Shown here piece after piece: positions 1 through 10,078 of a stretch of 64,000 nt of DNA (positions within the stretch are counted from its first letter, which is position 1; every line of letters begins with the position of its first letter). The stretch is taken from positions 64,501 through 128,500 of the forward strand of contig NZ_CTEJ01000002.1 of the NCBI RefSeq assembly GCF_001282625.1, read 5' to 3'. Made by a program: the position numbers and the translations under genes. The notes under the pieces are model-generated. The model saw nothing but the letters and a program-made list of their open reading frames with translations. It made no database searches and was not told where the DNA came from. Source of the stretch: Lascolabacillus massiliensis (GTDB taxonomy: Bacteria > Bacteroidota > Bacteroidia > Bacteroidales > Dysgonomonadaceae).

Positions 1-978
1 TTGAGAAATAAGGGATTTAGCCGATTCAATATCACCCTTGTGTAGATAAACTATGGCACGTCTTATTAATATACCTTCACTACCCATCTGCTCCTCTTTA
101 ATATCTAAAATATTCATCATTTCATCATATTGTTTTGATAAAGCTTTTAAACACAGTAATGAATCATATATTGAATCATCTTCGGGATTCATAGCAAGGC
201 ATTTTCTAAATAATGCAGTGGATTCATCGACATTATCATTTAAATGTAGTGCAAATGCTTTCAATTTCAATGTTGTTACATCATCTTCCTTAATAGTTAA
301 TGCAAAGTCATAGGCATCTATCGACTTATCATATTGCATATTAATTGTGTACAGTTTACCTAAATTAAGCCAGGCATCAAATGAATAGGGATTTAAATCT
401 AACAATTTGTTGTTGTACTCAATTGCTTTATCGAAATCACCCTTCATTTCGTATGAATAAGCAAGATCAGCAATAACTTCAATATTAGAGTTGTTAATTT
501 TTAATCCCTCTTCGAGATAGGTAATAGCACTATCAAACTTATCAACATCGTTATGAAAAAATCCAACTTCAGTAACAAAATAGTAATAATCCTCTTCAGT
601 AAGATCTTTGTTTATAATATTATTTATAAGATTATCAGCTTCATCAAAAAGTGAAAGATGAAGGTATGCTTCTATTTTGATTAATGGAACATCCAGATCA
701 TTATCGTCGGACATATGTCTAATAAAACTAAGTGCTGCTTTAAATTTACCCGAACGGACAAGCTGTTTTGCCTTCAAAATCATAAGTTCTGAGCTTCCGG
801 GGTGCATTGTGAGACCTTCTTCAATAATTGATTCTGCCTCAGCATTATTAGCTTCTGAATTATAGAATTCTGCAAGCAATGCAAACTCATCGGCATCGAA
901 ATAAACTTTCTTGCCGAGAGCTCGCATATTTTCATACTTTTGTTTTAGCGATGTTATATCTAAATCGTTTTTATCCAT
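1..978 (-). CDS. TPR-repeat protein, 3' end cut by window edge
   Basis: An open frame runs from an ATG at 978 (starting MDKNDLDITSLKQKY) to the left edge without a stop, giving 326 residues of an incomplete protein. The translation is a series of tetratricopeptide-like helical pairs, with phrases such as AYSYEMKGDFDKAIEYNNKL, WLNLGKLYTINMQYDKSIDA and RRAIVYLHKGDIESA. No signal peptide or membrane segment is visible, so it is probably a cytosolic protein-interaction scaffold. It lies 16 bp downstream of the glnS stop on the same strand and is probably co-transcribed with it. The partner is unknown, and the C-terminal domain lies outside the window. Confidence 0.8.
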   Translation of the reverse strand, partial: MDKNDLDITSLKQKYENMRALGKKVYFDADEFALLAEFYNSEANNAEAESIIEEGLTMHPGSSELMILKAKQLVRSGKFKAALSFIRHMSDDNDLDVPLIKIEAYLHLSLFDEADNLINNIINKDLTEEDYYYFVTEVGFFHNDVDKFDSAITYLEEGLKINNSNIEVIADLAYSYEMKGDFDKAIEYNNKLLDLNPYSFDAWLNLGKLYTINMQYDKSIDAYDFALTIKEDDVTTLKLKAFALHLNDNVDESTALFRKCLAMNPEDDSIYDSLLCLKALSKQYDEMMNILDIKEEQMGSEGILIRRAIVYLHKGDIESAKSLISQ

Positions 979-994
979 TACTTAAAAAAACACA

Positions 995-2665
995 TTAATT
1001 ACTCTTTTTCCATGAATCTCTTAGTGCCACAGTACGGTTAAAAACCAGATTATCAGGGGTTGATTCAATATCAACATTAAAGTAACCAATACGTTGAAAT
1101 TGGAAACTATCGCCTGGTTTGGCATCTTTAAGAAACTCTTCAACCTTACAATTTTTCTTGATAATAAGTGAGTCAGGATTCAATAATTCTTTAAAATCCT
1201 TATCTTTTTCTCCTGCCGGATCTTCAACTAAAAACAAACGATCATATAGTCTTACTTCCGCATCCATGGCATGGGGTACTGAAATCCAGTGAATTGTACC
1301 TTTAACCCTTCTATTAGCTTCAGGCATTCCACTTTTTGTATCAGGATCGTATTCAGCATACACTTCAATTACGTTACCCTCCTCATCCTTTTTACATCCA
1401 GTACACTTTACTATATATGCACTTTTTAGTCTTACTTCGCTACCTGGAGTTAGTCTGAAGTACTTCTTAGGTGCATCTTCCATAAAATCCTCACGTTCAA
1501 TCCATAGCTCACGTGAGAATTTTAGGTTTCTACTACCCATACTTTCATCTTCGGGATTATTGATAGTACTCATCTCTTCAACCTTTCCCTCTGGGTAATT
1601 GGTGATTATTAGTTTGATTGGATCAATAACCCCTGAAACACGAGTTACATGAGCATTCAGGTCCTCCCTAACAGCAAATTCCAAAAGTGAAATATCATTT
1701 ATTCCATCATATTTTGTGTACCCTATCGAATCAATAAAATTACGTATAGCCCGGGGAGTATAACCACGGCGACGCATACCGGCTATTGTGGGCATTCGTG
1801 GATCATCCCATCCTGAAACTATCTTCTCTTGCACAAGTTGTAGTAGTTTCCTCTTACTCATCATCGTGTAGGTAAGGTTCAGTCGATTAAATTCAATCTG
1901 ACGTGGACGATAGTCAGTATCAGCCAGTTGATCAAGAAACCAATCATATAGTGGTCTGTGAACTTCGAACTCCAGCGTACAAAGTGAATGAGTTACCCCT
2001 TCAAAGTAATCCGATTGCCCATGTGCAAAGTCATACATTGGATAAGCCTTCCAGGTAGTTCCAGTACGGTGATGCGGTATATGGATTACACGATAAATGA
2101 TTGGATCACGGAAGTGCATGTTTGAGGAAGACATATCAATCTTCGCGCGTAAAACCATCTTACCTTCAGGGATTTCACCACTGTTCATTTTATTAAACAG
2201 TTCAAGAGACTCCTCAATTGGACGATCGCGAAAAGGGCTATTAGTACCTGGTATGGTAGGTGTACCTTTCTGAATTGCAATCTCTTCGGCAGTTTGCTCA
2301 TCCACATACGCTTTTCCCTCTTTTATCAATTTTACAGCAAAATCCCACAATTGTTGAAAATAATCTGAAGCATAATATACATTCTCCCAGTGAAAACCTA
2401 ACCATTTGATGTCCTCCATTATGGAGTCGACATACTCAACATCCTCTTTTACAGGATTAGTATCATCAAATCTTAAATTACAAATACCTCCATAATTTTC
2501 AGCAATACCAAAATCCAGACAAATTGCTTTGGCATGGCCTATATGCAAATACCCATTTGGCTCAGGCGGAAAACGGGTTTGAATTCTACCATCGTTTTTC
2601 CCCTCTTTCAAATCATTCTCTACAATCTGTTCAATAAAATTGAGACTTTTCCTGTTTTCCTCCAT
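995..2665 (-). CDS. glnS: glutaminyl-tRNA synthetase
   Basis: Cytosolic class I aminoacyl-tRNA synthetase that charges tRNA-Gln with glutamine. The Rossmann domain carries the class I signature RFPPEPNGYLHIGHAK (HIGH at about residue 41-44) and the second signature MMSKRKL near residue 270, a KMSKS variant typical of GlnRS. The C-terminal half is the anticodon-binding beta-barrel region. Length (556 aa) matches the family (E. coli 554). The frame can open at a GTG at 2668, but the ATG at 2665 directly after it is the better start. GlnRS in Bacteroidetes means Gln-tRNA is made directly. The upstream leader holds an unusual TA dinucleotide tract. Confidence 0.97.
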   Translation of the reverse strand: MEENRKSLNFIEQIVENDLKEGKNDGRIQTRFPPEPNGYLHIGHAKAICLDFGIAENYGGICNLRFDDTNPVKEDVEYVDSIMEDIKWLGFHWENVYYASDYFQQLWDFAVKLIKEGKAYVDEQTAEEIAIQKGTPTIPGTNSPFRDRPIEESLELFNKMNSGEIPEGKMVLRAKIDMSSSNMHFRDPIIYRVIHIPHHRTGTTWKAYPMYDFAHGQSDYFEGVTHSLCTLEFEVHRPLYDWFLDQLADTDYRPRQIEFNRLNLTYTMMSKRKLLQLVQEKIVSGWDDPRMPTIAGMRRRGYTPRAIRNFIDSIGYTKYDGINDISLLEFAVREDLNAHVTRVSGVIDPIKLIITNYPEGKVEEMSTINNPEDESMGSRNLKFSRELWIEREDFMEDAPKKYFRLTPGSEVRLKSAYIVKCTGCKKDEEGNVIEVYAEYDPDTKSGMPEANRRVKGTIHWISVPHAMDAEVRLYDRLFLVEDPAGEKDKDFKELLNPDSLIIKKNCKVEEFLKDAKPGDSFQFQRIGYFNVDIESTPDNLVFNRTVALRDSWKKSN

Positions 2666-2707
2666 CACTGTAATTTATTATTTTTCTTTATATCAACTAT
2701 ATTTGAG

Positions 2708-2729
2708 TATATATATATATATATATATA
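2708..2729. repeat. (TA)11 dinucleotide repeat upstream of glnS
   Basis: Eleven uninterrupted TA units lie about 43 bp upstream of the glnS ATG (2665, minus strand), between glnS and tsaD. In this position slipped-strand changes would alter promoter spacing or leader length. The tract itself is seen directly; any regulatory effect is inference. Confidence 0.85.
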
Positions 2730-2825
2730 AGAATACTGATATTTTTATAGCTTTTAATTTTCTATTTTGTATACTAAGTTTTTATTGAAAATAATTGAGT
2801 ATACATCCATAGTATTTACACCTAA

Positions 2826-3842
2826 TCATATAAGAACTCTTGCATACGGTGCTACATCATGGTTTGCAAATTCATTATCCAGATATTTGTAATATCCTGA
2901 TATAGCCACCATAGCAGCATTGTCAGTAGTATATGCAAATTTAGGAATATGAATCCTCCAACCATACTTAAAACTATATTCTTCGAAAGCAGAGCGTAGG
3001 CTGGAATTGGCCGATACACCGCCGGCAACTGCAACCTCTTTAATTCCTAAATCTTCTGAAGCTTTAAGAAGCTTATCCATCAGAATATCAACAATTGTTT
3101 TCTGTAGTGATGCACACAGGTCGTTTTTATTCTTCTCAATAAAGTCACTATCCTGCTTAAGTTCATCTCTTAAAAAATATAAAAAAGAGGTCTTTAGCCC
3201 ACTAAAACTATAATCATAGCCTTCTAATCGGGGTTTACTAAATATATATTTATCAGAGTTACCCATTTTGGCTAGTCTGTCAACTACAGGTCCTCCGGGA
3301 TAACCCAATCCCATAACCTTAGCACACTTATCAAATGCTTCTCCGGCAGCATCGTCAATAGTTTTTCCAATAATTTCCATATTATCATAATTCTTCACTA
3401 AGATTATTTGTGAATTACCGCCAGATACTAAAAGACATAAAAAAGGAAATGCAGGTTGGTTTAAATCATCTTTATCCTCTTTGATGAAATGAGCTAAAAC
3501 ATGGGCCTGCAGATGATTAACCTCTATCATTGGTATATTTAGTGCAGAAGAGAAACCTTTTGCAAAGGATGTACCAACCAGTAGAGATCCAAGTAAACCA
3601 GGTCCCCTCGTAAAAGCAACTGCAGAAATTTCTTCTTTTAAAACCCCAGCTTGCTTTAAAGCATCATGCACAACAGGAATTATATTTTGTTGATGAGCTC
3701 GAGAAGCAAGTTCAGGAACAACTCCTCCATAACGTTCATGTACAGCCTGACCGGCAATTACGTTAGATAGTATGACTCCATCACGAATTACTGCAGCTGA
3801 TGTATCATCACATGAAGATTCTATACCTAATATTGTAATCAT
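2826..3842 (-). CDS. tsaD: tRNA N6-adenosine threonylcarbamoyltransferase TsaD
   Basis: Transfers the threonylcarbamoyl group from TC-AMP to A37 of ANN-reading tRNAs (t6A), together with TsaB and TsaE. The ASKHA-fold N-terminus MITILGIESSCDDTSAAVI and the metal-binding motif HLQAHVLAHF (around residue 110) are diagnostic, as are LLVSGGNSQI and the C-terminal GGVSANSSLR. The 338 aa length is normal. The start ATG is the only plausible one. The same window encodes MtaB, which methylthiolates t6A, so two successive steps at A37 are present. A TATCTTTG box on the minus strand at 3987-3994 is a likely promoter. Confidence 0.97.
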   Translation of the reverse strand: MITILGIESSCDDTSAAVIRDGVILSNVIAGQAVHERYGGVVPELASRAHQQNIIPVVHDALKQAGVLKEEISAVAFTRGPGLLGSLLVGTSFAKGFSSALNIPMIEVNHLQAHVLAHFIKEDKDDLNQPAFPFLCLLVSGGNSQIILVKNYDNMEIIGKTIDDAAGEAFDKCAKVMGLGYPGGPVVDRLAKMGNSDKYIFSKPRLEGYDYSFSGLKTSFLYFLRDELKQDSDFIEKNKNDLCASLQKTIVDILMDKLLKASEDLGIKEVAVAGGVSANSSLRSAFEEYSFKYGWRIHIPKFAYTTDNAAMVAISGYYKYLDNEFANHDVAPYARVLI

Positions 3843-3986
3843 TATTTTACAAACGTTTATATTCCTATTTTCAGTCTTATTAGTGGCCTTTTATAATATT
3901 CTTTATTATTTTATACAGACTTTTTATAATATCAACATCTTTTCTGTTTATCAAACTTATCGTAAAAGAGTGAAAATAATATTGTA

Positions 3987-3994
3987 CAAAGATA
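3987..3994 (-). promoter_or_regulatory. Bacteroidetes -7 box for tsaD
   Basis: TATCTTTG on the minus strand matches the TAnnTTTG -7 consensus of Bacteroidetes primary sigma factor promoters. It would place the start site about 135 bp upstream of tsaD. No clear TTTG -33 element was found. Confidence 0.45.
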
Positions 3995-4077
3995 ATATAA
4001 AAAAGAATTCTTTTTAAATAGAGTGGACTTCACAGTTAAATCTAATAGTATTAACAATCTCTTCTGTAGAAACTACA

Positions 4078-6198
4078 TTAAACTATCTCTTTCGATTCTA
4101 TAAGCAATTGTCGAGTAACATGTGCAATATTATAAATTAGTGCAGCTCTTTTATTTTCATGTTTCATCTGCATTTTTTCAAGTTCCTCATCCCAATAAGC
4201 TGTTGAAGTTATTAAACCATTAAGCTGCGAAATATCTGCATCACCTTTCATAAGATCGACAACAAACTGAAGGATATAACTCACAGATTCGCAGAAGGTT
4301 TGCTCCTCAACCGTTAATTTTTCAGTATATTTATGAACTCCAAAAGCTGAAATATACGAGAGTAAAGCATGATTTAGATTTGTAAGATTAAATGCACTTT
4401 CCTGAAACACACGTGTCTTACGTGGTTCAAGCCGCATACCTTTCCAGGCAGCTGTTAGTGAATTGTCTGCATTATAAGCTGTGCGCCTGTTGTGAAGATA
4501 ATCCTCCTCAGAAACGGACCCTTTATATATACTCTCGAAGTAGCGCTTATTTTTATAAACAGCGTTATACATTAGCTTAGGCAACTGTTTATACTGCCAG
4601 TCTGGCCATACAAACCTAACCACAAGATAGGCTATTATTCCTCCTATTAGTGTATCTGTAATCCTTGGCAACATAACTATAAGACCCTGACTGTCATTTA
4701 GATTAAATGATGCCAGCACATATATTGTAATAAATGCAGCTGCAACTACATAATTCTTTTTTAACCAATAGAAGAATAGATAAATTGATGTTATAAGTAG
4801 TAAAATCTGACCTGAAATCGTAGGCAATAACTGAGATAAAGTAGCTCCCATTATTACTCCAATCAGGGTGCCAAAGACACGTTTAAAAAGTCGCATCCTG
4901 GTTGCACTATAAGTTTGCTGAAAAACTATCAGTGATGTAAGCAAAATCCACGCACCTTTATCGATATGTAACAATTGAATTATTAGGTAACCCAATAACC
5001 AACTAATTGTTAGCCGCAAAGCTGATTTAAAACGTGGATGCTCTGGATTAATTAGAGCTGATAAGTTATTTCTCTCAGGTTTTCGACTATTAAAAACAGT
5101 TACATCAATCTGAGCAATTATGGTCGCCTCCTCTCTCAGGTTTCTCTCCAGTCCTGATAAATTGCGATATAGTAGAGAAAGTGTAAGGTAATGCGGCTCA
5201 CCCTTTTCCTCTTCCAGCATCTTTTGTACTGCATTTAGTGTCCATTGCAGAGAAAGAGGATGTTTATAATCCTGTCCGGTTAAAAGTGAATCAGCATAAA
5301 TATGCATCGCTCTTGCAAGTTCTCTCATCAATTGCCCATATCCTTCTATAAGCTCTATATTTTTAACCTCACGACTAAGTAAATCATATTGTTCATGACT
5401 AGAAATTGCTCTTTCCTGCATCTCTTGCAGCAGAAACCATTTTTTATAGTATTCATTGACCACAGAGCGGCAATCTTCTCCACTCTCCTGAGAATAACTA
5501 TAAAGATTATTCTTACAACTCTCGATTTGCTGAGCTAAATCAATGTTTTTTTGTGCAAGCTGATTTCTAATAGGTGTCTGTGATTGCGGATCACTTGGGA
5601 ACAAGCTCGCTTTTAAGTCGATATATTCTCCAAGATAATGAAACCCTCTTGCAAGCTGCTCTTTAAGTAAACGATAAGGCTTTTGGTACAAAAGAAGTAT
5701 CGAAACAACTGAATAAGCAAATGCACCAATTGTATAAAGTATGGGTTGATAGATCCAAATTTCAGTAGTATCAGCCCCTAACATCGTGTAAACAAAAATA
5801 AGAAGAGTCCCAAAGGTAACTCCTTGCATTCTGGAATTTAAGCCTCCTGCAATAGTCAATGAAAAAGCTGAGCACAGGATTATCAAGCTGAAATATACAG
5901 GAGTCTCAAAAAACAATTCAACAAAACTACTTGTTATAAAAAACAATATTAGTGAAATAGATGCTGATTTTAATCTTCCCCTGGGATGAACATCTGTTTC
6001 ACCAAGTGCCATAGCAACAACTCCTAAAGCTAGGGTAGTTGCAATAAAAGAATCCTGAAAAATGAGTATAGAAGGAACTAACAGAGCAGCAATTGAAATG
6101 CTAACTTTCAGAGCCCACAGATGATTCGGACTTTTCCAGAAAATATTAATCCAAACTTCAATGATACTATTCTTTATTTCTTTTATGAGGCTCATCAT
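4078..6198 (-). CDS. FUSC/YccS-type inner-membrane protein
   Basis: A 706-aa integral membrane protein with two membrane blocks: roughly six helices at residues 25-170 (for example IAALLVPSILIFQDSF) and a second set at about 395-530, separated by a long cytoplasmic helical region with a further cytoplasmic tail. This duplicated arrangement, with GTLIGVIMGATLSQLLP in the second block, is that of the YccS/YhfK (FUSC-like) family, related to aromatic-acid exporters. The substrate is unknown. Start is MM at 6198/6195. It stands alone between tsaD and the DUF5686-like gene, with no operon partner visible. Confidence 0.8.
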   Translation of the reverse strand: MMSLIKEIKNSIIEVWINIFWKSPNHLWALKVSISIAALLVPSILIFQDSFIATTLALGVVAMALGETDVHPRGRLKSASISLILFFITSSFVELFFETPVYFSLIILCSAFSLTIAGGLNSRMQGVTFGTLLIFVYTMLGADTTEIWIYQPILYTIGAFAYSVVSILLLYQKPYRLLKEQLARGFHYLGEYIDLKASLFPSDPQSQTPIRNQLAQKNIDLAQQIESCKNNLYSYSQESGEDCRSVVNEYYKKWFLLQEMQERAISSHEQYDLLSREVKNIELIEGYGQLMRELARAMHIYADSLLTGQDYKHPLSLQWTLNAVQKMLEEEKGEPHYLTLSLLYRNLSGLERNLREEATIIAQIDVTVFNSRKPERNNLSALINPEHPRFKSALRLTISWLLGYLIIQLLHIDKGAWILLTSLIVFQQTYSATRMRLFKRVFGTLIGVIMGATLSQLLPTISGQILLLITSIYLFFYWLKKNYVVAAAFITIYVLASFNLNDSQGLIVMLPRITDTLIGGIIAYLVVRFVWPDWQYKQLPKLMYNAVYKNKRYFESIYKGSVSEEDYLHNRRTAYNADNSLTAAWKGMRLEPRKTRVFQESAFNLTNLNHALLSYISAFGVHKYTEKLTVEEQTFCESVSYILQFVVDLMKGDADISQLNGLITSTAYWDEELEKMQMKHENKRAALIYNIAHVTRQLLIESKEIV

Positions 6199-6351
6199 AA
6201 AAAGTTGTCGATATTCGATTAAATTGTAATAGTCGTTATAATGTAAGTAATATTTAAGAAATATGAATTATTCACATTAAACTTAGACATTTGAATTGTT
6301 AATATTTATAGTATGTCAAAATTATTATCAATTCAGCTATTGAACAATGAA

Positions 6352-7965
6352 TTATAATGTTACGTCGAATCTGATTTTACCTAGCAAGGCCTCAGGATGG
6401 TCTCTGTATGTAAATCTGTGAACATATTCTATACGTACTAATCCAAGAATATTTGTAACACCGATTGCTCCCTCAATATAAGGCACAGAGCCATACTCGA
6501 ATGATCTCTCAGGAAAATCATATAAAGCACCACTAGTAGGCCTATTTCTATCATTAAGTTTACCATATGATGCACGAACTGTCATTAATTCTTTCATACT
6601 AAACTTATCTAATATTGGTACCTTTGATAATAACAGGTCATCTCCCACAAAAGTAAACCTCATTGTATATTGCTCATCAGCAACAAATTCCAGAGCTCGA
6701 TTCAAAAAGAACGCATTATTCTCAATATGATGCCTTATTCTTTGGTTTGGATAAACCAAAAGAGGAAAAGGTACGCTATTCCACACTTTCATTACTTCAC
6801 CCACAGCATCAACTCTACCTGCAGAACCCATTTGAAAACGTTTTTGTATTGAGAGCTCAGAGCGATGATAATTATGAGTTTTGTTAAATTGCTCATATGT
6901 TCCTACCGAGTGAGAAAGAAAGAAAACAGGACTCTCCATCTCTATTGGCCTCCTTCTCCTTTTCTGCTGTTCGTATGCTTCTCTTGCTGAATATCTGAAA
7001 TGGACTCCTGCCTCTAAAGTATTAAGTTGATTATCTATACTTCTTAGTTCACCATTAGGTGAAGTTATATCACTTGTTAACTGCTCGAATCTTAAATTTC
7101 CTTGAGGAACTAGTCTTGATTTTCTAATATTGAATGTATGCGATATTCCATTTTTATATTCTCTCTCATAATAAATCTCACCAAAATTGCGATAAGTAGC
7201 TTCATTCTCAGATCTTCTAAATGTAATTAAAAGCATGTTATTAGGTGAGAGAGGATGCATTTCACCGGGAGAATATATATCATTTTCATATACCAGAGAT
7301 ACTTTATTCTTTGGGAACTCATTTTCGTGATAGGCTTTCTTATCAAAAGAATATGATAATTCACCTCTGTATTTCCATTTATGATCCTTTAACCCGTATG
7401 CAATATAACTATTTATAAAAATGTTAGGGCTTAGTCTTCCATTAGATGCAATACCCATCCTCAGACGTAATCCTTCTATAGGGTTATATGTAGGCAATGT
7501 TTGTATACGTCCAAAATCAAACTTATATGACTCTGGATTACCAAGTGGAATCCAGTCATCCTTCACAAAATTTGCCAAACTGTTAATAGTATTAGCTATT
7601 TTATTTGACCTATCATTTAAACTATCTTGAAGATTCTTAGATAATAACTCAAAATTGTCTGGTTCCAGAAAAACTAAAAAATCAGAATTCAATTGATTAA
7701 CAAGTTCAATATACTGAAGTTTATATTTTTGTCTGGCAATAACAAGTGTACTCTCTTTTAATGAAATGGGAGCCTCGAAAGAGAACTCCCCTACATTATC
7801 AGAAATTGTACCATTTGGTGTATTATGAATATAAATAGCTGCGTATGGTACTGGTGTCTTATATTTAGCATCCAACACCTTGCCTTTTATCATAATATTC
7901 TGACCATAAACCGAATAGCTCAAAACACAAGTCAAAACATACACTAATATTCTTATTTTTGGCAT
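6352..7965 (-). CDS. CarboxypepD_reg-like / DUF5686-type outer-membrane protein, short form
   Basis: 537 aa with an N-terminal signal peptide ending VLSYSVYGQ, then a carboxypeptidase-regulatory-like beta-sandwich (IKGKVLDAKYKTPVPYAAI, about residues 25-100) and a long aromatic-rich beta-strand region ending in a C-terminal strand (KIRFDVTL) typical of outer-membrane barrels. The barrel portion (for example NNAFFLNRALEFVADEQYT) resembles the C-terminal part of DUF5686 proteins. Most of that family exceed 800 aa, so this is a compact form lacking much of the middle. Function is unknown. It is probably an outer-membrane barrel with a periplasmic sandwich domain. Confidence 0.7.
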   Translation of the reverse strand: MPKIRILVYVLTCVLSYSVYGQNIMIKGKVLDAKYKTPVPYAAIYIHNTPNGTISDNVGEFSFEAPISLKESTLVIARQKYKLQYIELVNQLNSDFLVFLEPDNFELLSKNLQDSLNDRSNKIANTINSLANFVKDDWIPLGNPESYKFDFGRIQTLPTYNPIEGLRLRMGIASNGRLSPNIFINSYIAYGLKDHKWKYRGELSYSFDKKAYHENEFPKNKVSLVYENDIYSPGEMHPLSPNNMLLITFRRSENEATYRNFGEIYYEREYKNGISHTFNIRKSRLVPQGNLRFEQLTSDITSPNGELRSIDNQLNTLEAGVHFRYSAREAYEQQKRRRRPIEMESPVFFLSHSVGTYEQFNKTHNYHRSELSIQKRFQMGSAGRVDAVGEVMKVWNSVPFPLLVYPNQRIRHHIENNAFFLNRALEFVADEQYTMRFTFVGDDLLLSKVPILDKFSMKELMTVRASYGKLNDRNRPTSGALYDFPERSFEYGSVPYIEGAIGVTNILGLVRIEYVHRFTYRDHPEALLGKIRFDVTL

Positions 7966-7993
7966 ACTGATTCTATTTCAGTTTTTTAATTCA

Positions 7994-9673
7994 TTACAAT
8001 TTTCTGTATCTTACCCTCTTAGGCTCTGAATTACCTAATCTCATTTTCTTGTTTTCCTCATACTCACTGTAAGTTCCTTCGAAGAAGAATACTTCTGAGT
8101 TACCTTCGAATGCAAGTATATGAGTACATATTCTATCAAGAAACCATCTGTCGTGAGAAATTACAACTGCACAACCTGCAAAATTCTCGAGTCCTTCTTC
8201 CAATGCACGCAAAGTATTCACATCAATATCATTTGTAGGTTCGTCAAGCAACAAAACGTTAGCACCAGCTTTAAGTGTAAGTGCCAGATGCAGCCTATTT
8301 CTTTCACCTCCTGAAAGAACACCACAAAGTTTTTCCTGATCTGCTCCGGAGAAGTTAAAACGAGCCAAATATGCTCTTGAATTTATATCTCTTCCTCCTA
8401 CTCTCACGAAATCAGATCCACCAGATACTACTTGATAAACAGTCTTATTTGGATCAATAGCCTCATGAGCTTGATCTACGTAGGCAGTAACAACAGTCTC
8501 TCCCACCTCGAATTTACCTGCATCAGGCTTTTCCATACCCTGAATTAAGCGGAAAAGTGTAGTTTTACCTGCACCGTTAGGACCGATAACTCCTACAATA
8601 CCGTTAGGAGGTAACATAAAGTTAAGATTATCAAATAATAGCTTATCACCAAATGCTTTAGATACACCATGAGCTTCTATAACTTTATTACCCAATCGCG
8701 GTCCGTTCGGAATAAAAATCTCTAGCTTTTCTTCACGTTCCTTCTGATCTTGATTAAGCATCTGTTCATAAGAATTAATACGTGCTTTACCCTTCGCATG
8801 ACGTGCTTTTGGAGCCAGATTAATCCACTCAAGTTCTCGCTCTAATGTTTTCCTTCGTTTACTGGCCTGTTTTTCCTCCTGCTCCATTCTTTTTGTTTTC
8901 TGTTCAAGCCATGAGGTGTAATTACCTTTCCAGGGAATACCTTCACCTCTATCTAATTCCAGGATCCACCCAGCCACATGATCGAGAAAATAGCGGTCGT
9001 GTGTTATACAGATAACTGTACCTCTATACTGTTGTAAGTGCTGTTCGAGCCAGTCGATTGACTCAGCATCCAAATGGTTTGTAGGCTCATCGAGTAGCAA
9101 TACATCAGGTTCCTGAAGTAATAGGCGACAAAGAGCTACACGGCGACGTTCTCCACCGGAAAGTTCACTTATAGACTGATCTTCGGGTGGACAACGTAAA
9201 GCATCCATTGCACGCTCCAGTCGGTTGTCAATATTCCATGCATCACAAGCATCAAGTTTATCTTGTAGTTCAGCCTGGCGAGCAAACAGCCCATTCATCT
9301 TTTCTTCATCCTCGTAATATTCCGGTAAACCAAACTTCAGATTTATATCCTCATACTCTGTAAGTAAATCCATAACTGGTTTCACTCCTTCGCGAACTAC
9401 ATCTATTACTGTTTTGTCAGGATCAAGTTTAGGATCTTGCTCAAGATAGCCTACAGTAAAGCTTTTATCAGAAACTACATCACCCTGATATTCCTTTTCA
9501 ATACCAGCTATAATCTTTAAAAGTGTTGATTTACCTGATCCATTTAAACCAATTATACCAATTTTGGCACCATAGTAAAACGAAAGGTAAATATCCTTAA
9601 GTACTTGCTTGTGTGGCGGAAATGTTTTACTCACCCCCACCATCGAAAAAATAATCTTTTTATCGTCAGCCAT
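7994..9673 (-). CDS. ettA: energy-dependent translational throttle protein EttA (ABC-F)
   Basis: Soluble ABC-F ATPase that binds the ribosomal E site and gates the first elongation step according to ATP/ADP ratio. Two ABC domains are present, with Walker A motifs GLNGSGKST (about residue 42) and GPNGAGKTT (about 362), signatures LSGGERRRVALCRLL and LSGGERNRLHLALTL, and Walker B LLLDEPTNHLD and LLLDEPTNDID. The linker carries the charged helical P-site tRNA-interaction motif around residues 240-310. The 559 aa length and LAPKARHAKGKARI fit EttA rather than Uup or antibiotic-resistance ABC-F proteins. Start ATG at 9673. Confidence 0.95.
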   Translation of the reverse strand: MADDKKIIFSMVGVSKTFPPHKQVLKDIYLSFYYGAKIGIIGLNGSGKSTLLKIIAGIEKEYQGDVVSDKSFTVGYLEQDPKLDPDKTVIDVVREGVKPVMDLLTEYEDINLKFGLPEYYEDEEKMNGLFARQAELQDKLDACDAWNIDNRLERAMDALRCPPEDQSISELSGGERRRVALCRLLLQEPDVLLLDEPTNHLDAESIDWLEQHLQQYRGTVICITHDRYFLDHVAGWILELDRGEGIPWKGNYTSWLEQKTKRMEQEEKQASKRRKTLERELEWINLAPKARHAKGKARINSYEQMLNQDQKEREEKLEIFIPNGPRLGNKVIEAHGVSKAFGDKLLFDNLNFMLPPNGIVGVIGPNGAGKTTLFRLIQGMEKPDAGKFEVGETVVTAYVDQAHEAIDPNKTVYQVVSGGSDFVRVGGRDINSRAYLARFNFSGADQEKLCGVLSGGERNRLHLALTLKAGANVLLLDEPTNDIDVNTLRALEEGLENFAGCAVVISHDRWFLDRICTHILAFEGNSEVFFFEGTYSEYEENKKMRLGNSEPKRVRYRKL

Positions 9674-9726
9674 ATATGAATTTAAATATTTGTTCTAGTG
9701 AAATTTGATTGTATAAAATTGGAGTA

Positions 9727-9734
9727 CAAAGATA
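9727..9734 (-). promoter_or_regulatory. -7 box for ettA
   Basis: TATCTTTG on the minus strand matches TAnnTTTG and lies 53 bp upstream of the ettA ATG, giving a leader of about 45 nt. Confidence 0.5.
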
Positions 9735-9739
9735 ATTAA

Positions 9740-10078
9740 ATTTAGTGATTCGTCAGGAAGTTAATACATTTACATAAGCTATACATAAACAAGAAAGACT
9801 ATAATTTCAAGAACACTAAGTGAAATATTCTGTCTATAACAATCAAATATTTAATCCCATAATAATATTAAGTTTCTCAACCTAGATTAAGATAAAACTC
9901 AGTGCACTTTACACTTTATAAATTTGAAAAGACAAATGTTAGTTTCTAAATGAGACTTATGTTTAAGTTTAAGAATCGAAAAAGTGGTAGTAATAGCTAT
10001 ATGATTTTCAACAAAAATGAATACTATTTGTTTATATTTTGCATATATCAATATTTTAATTTAATAAATTCAAAAAAA
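9740..10078. other. AT-rich intergenic region
   Basis: About 340 bases between the ettA promoter and the GNAT gene. Apart from the ettA -7 box at its edge I see no conserved gene, RNA or repeat. A frame open from 9950 exists but its N-terminal 43 residues do not look like protein, and the acetyltransferase starts at 10079. Confidence 0.5.

Noticed and set aside
2534-2788. Plus-strand open frame across glnS start and the TA repeat
   Set aside because: Antisense to glnS, with IYIYIY derived from the TA tract; no coding signal.
9950-10078. Upstream extension of the GNAT acetyltransferase
   Set aside because: The extra 43 residues are low-complexity AT-rich translation and the conserved fold starts at the ATG at 10079.
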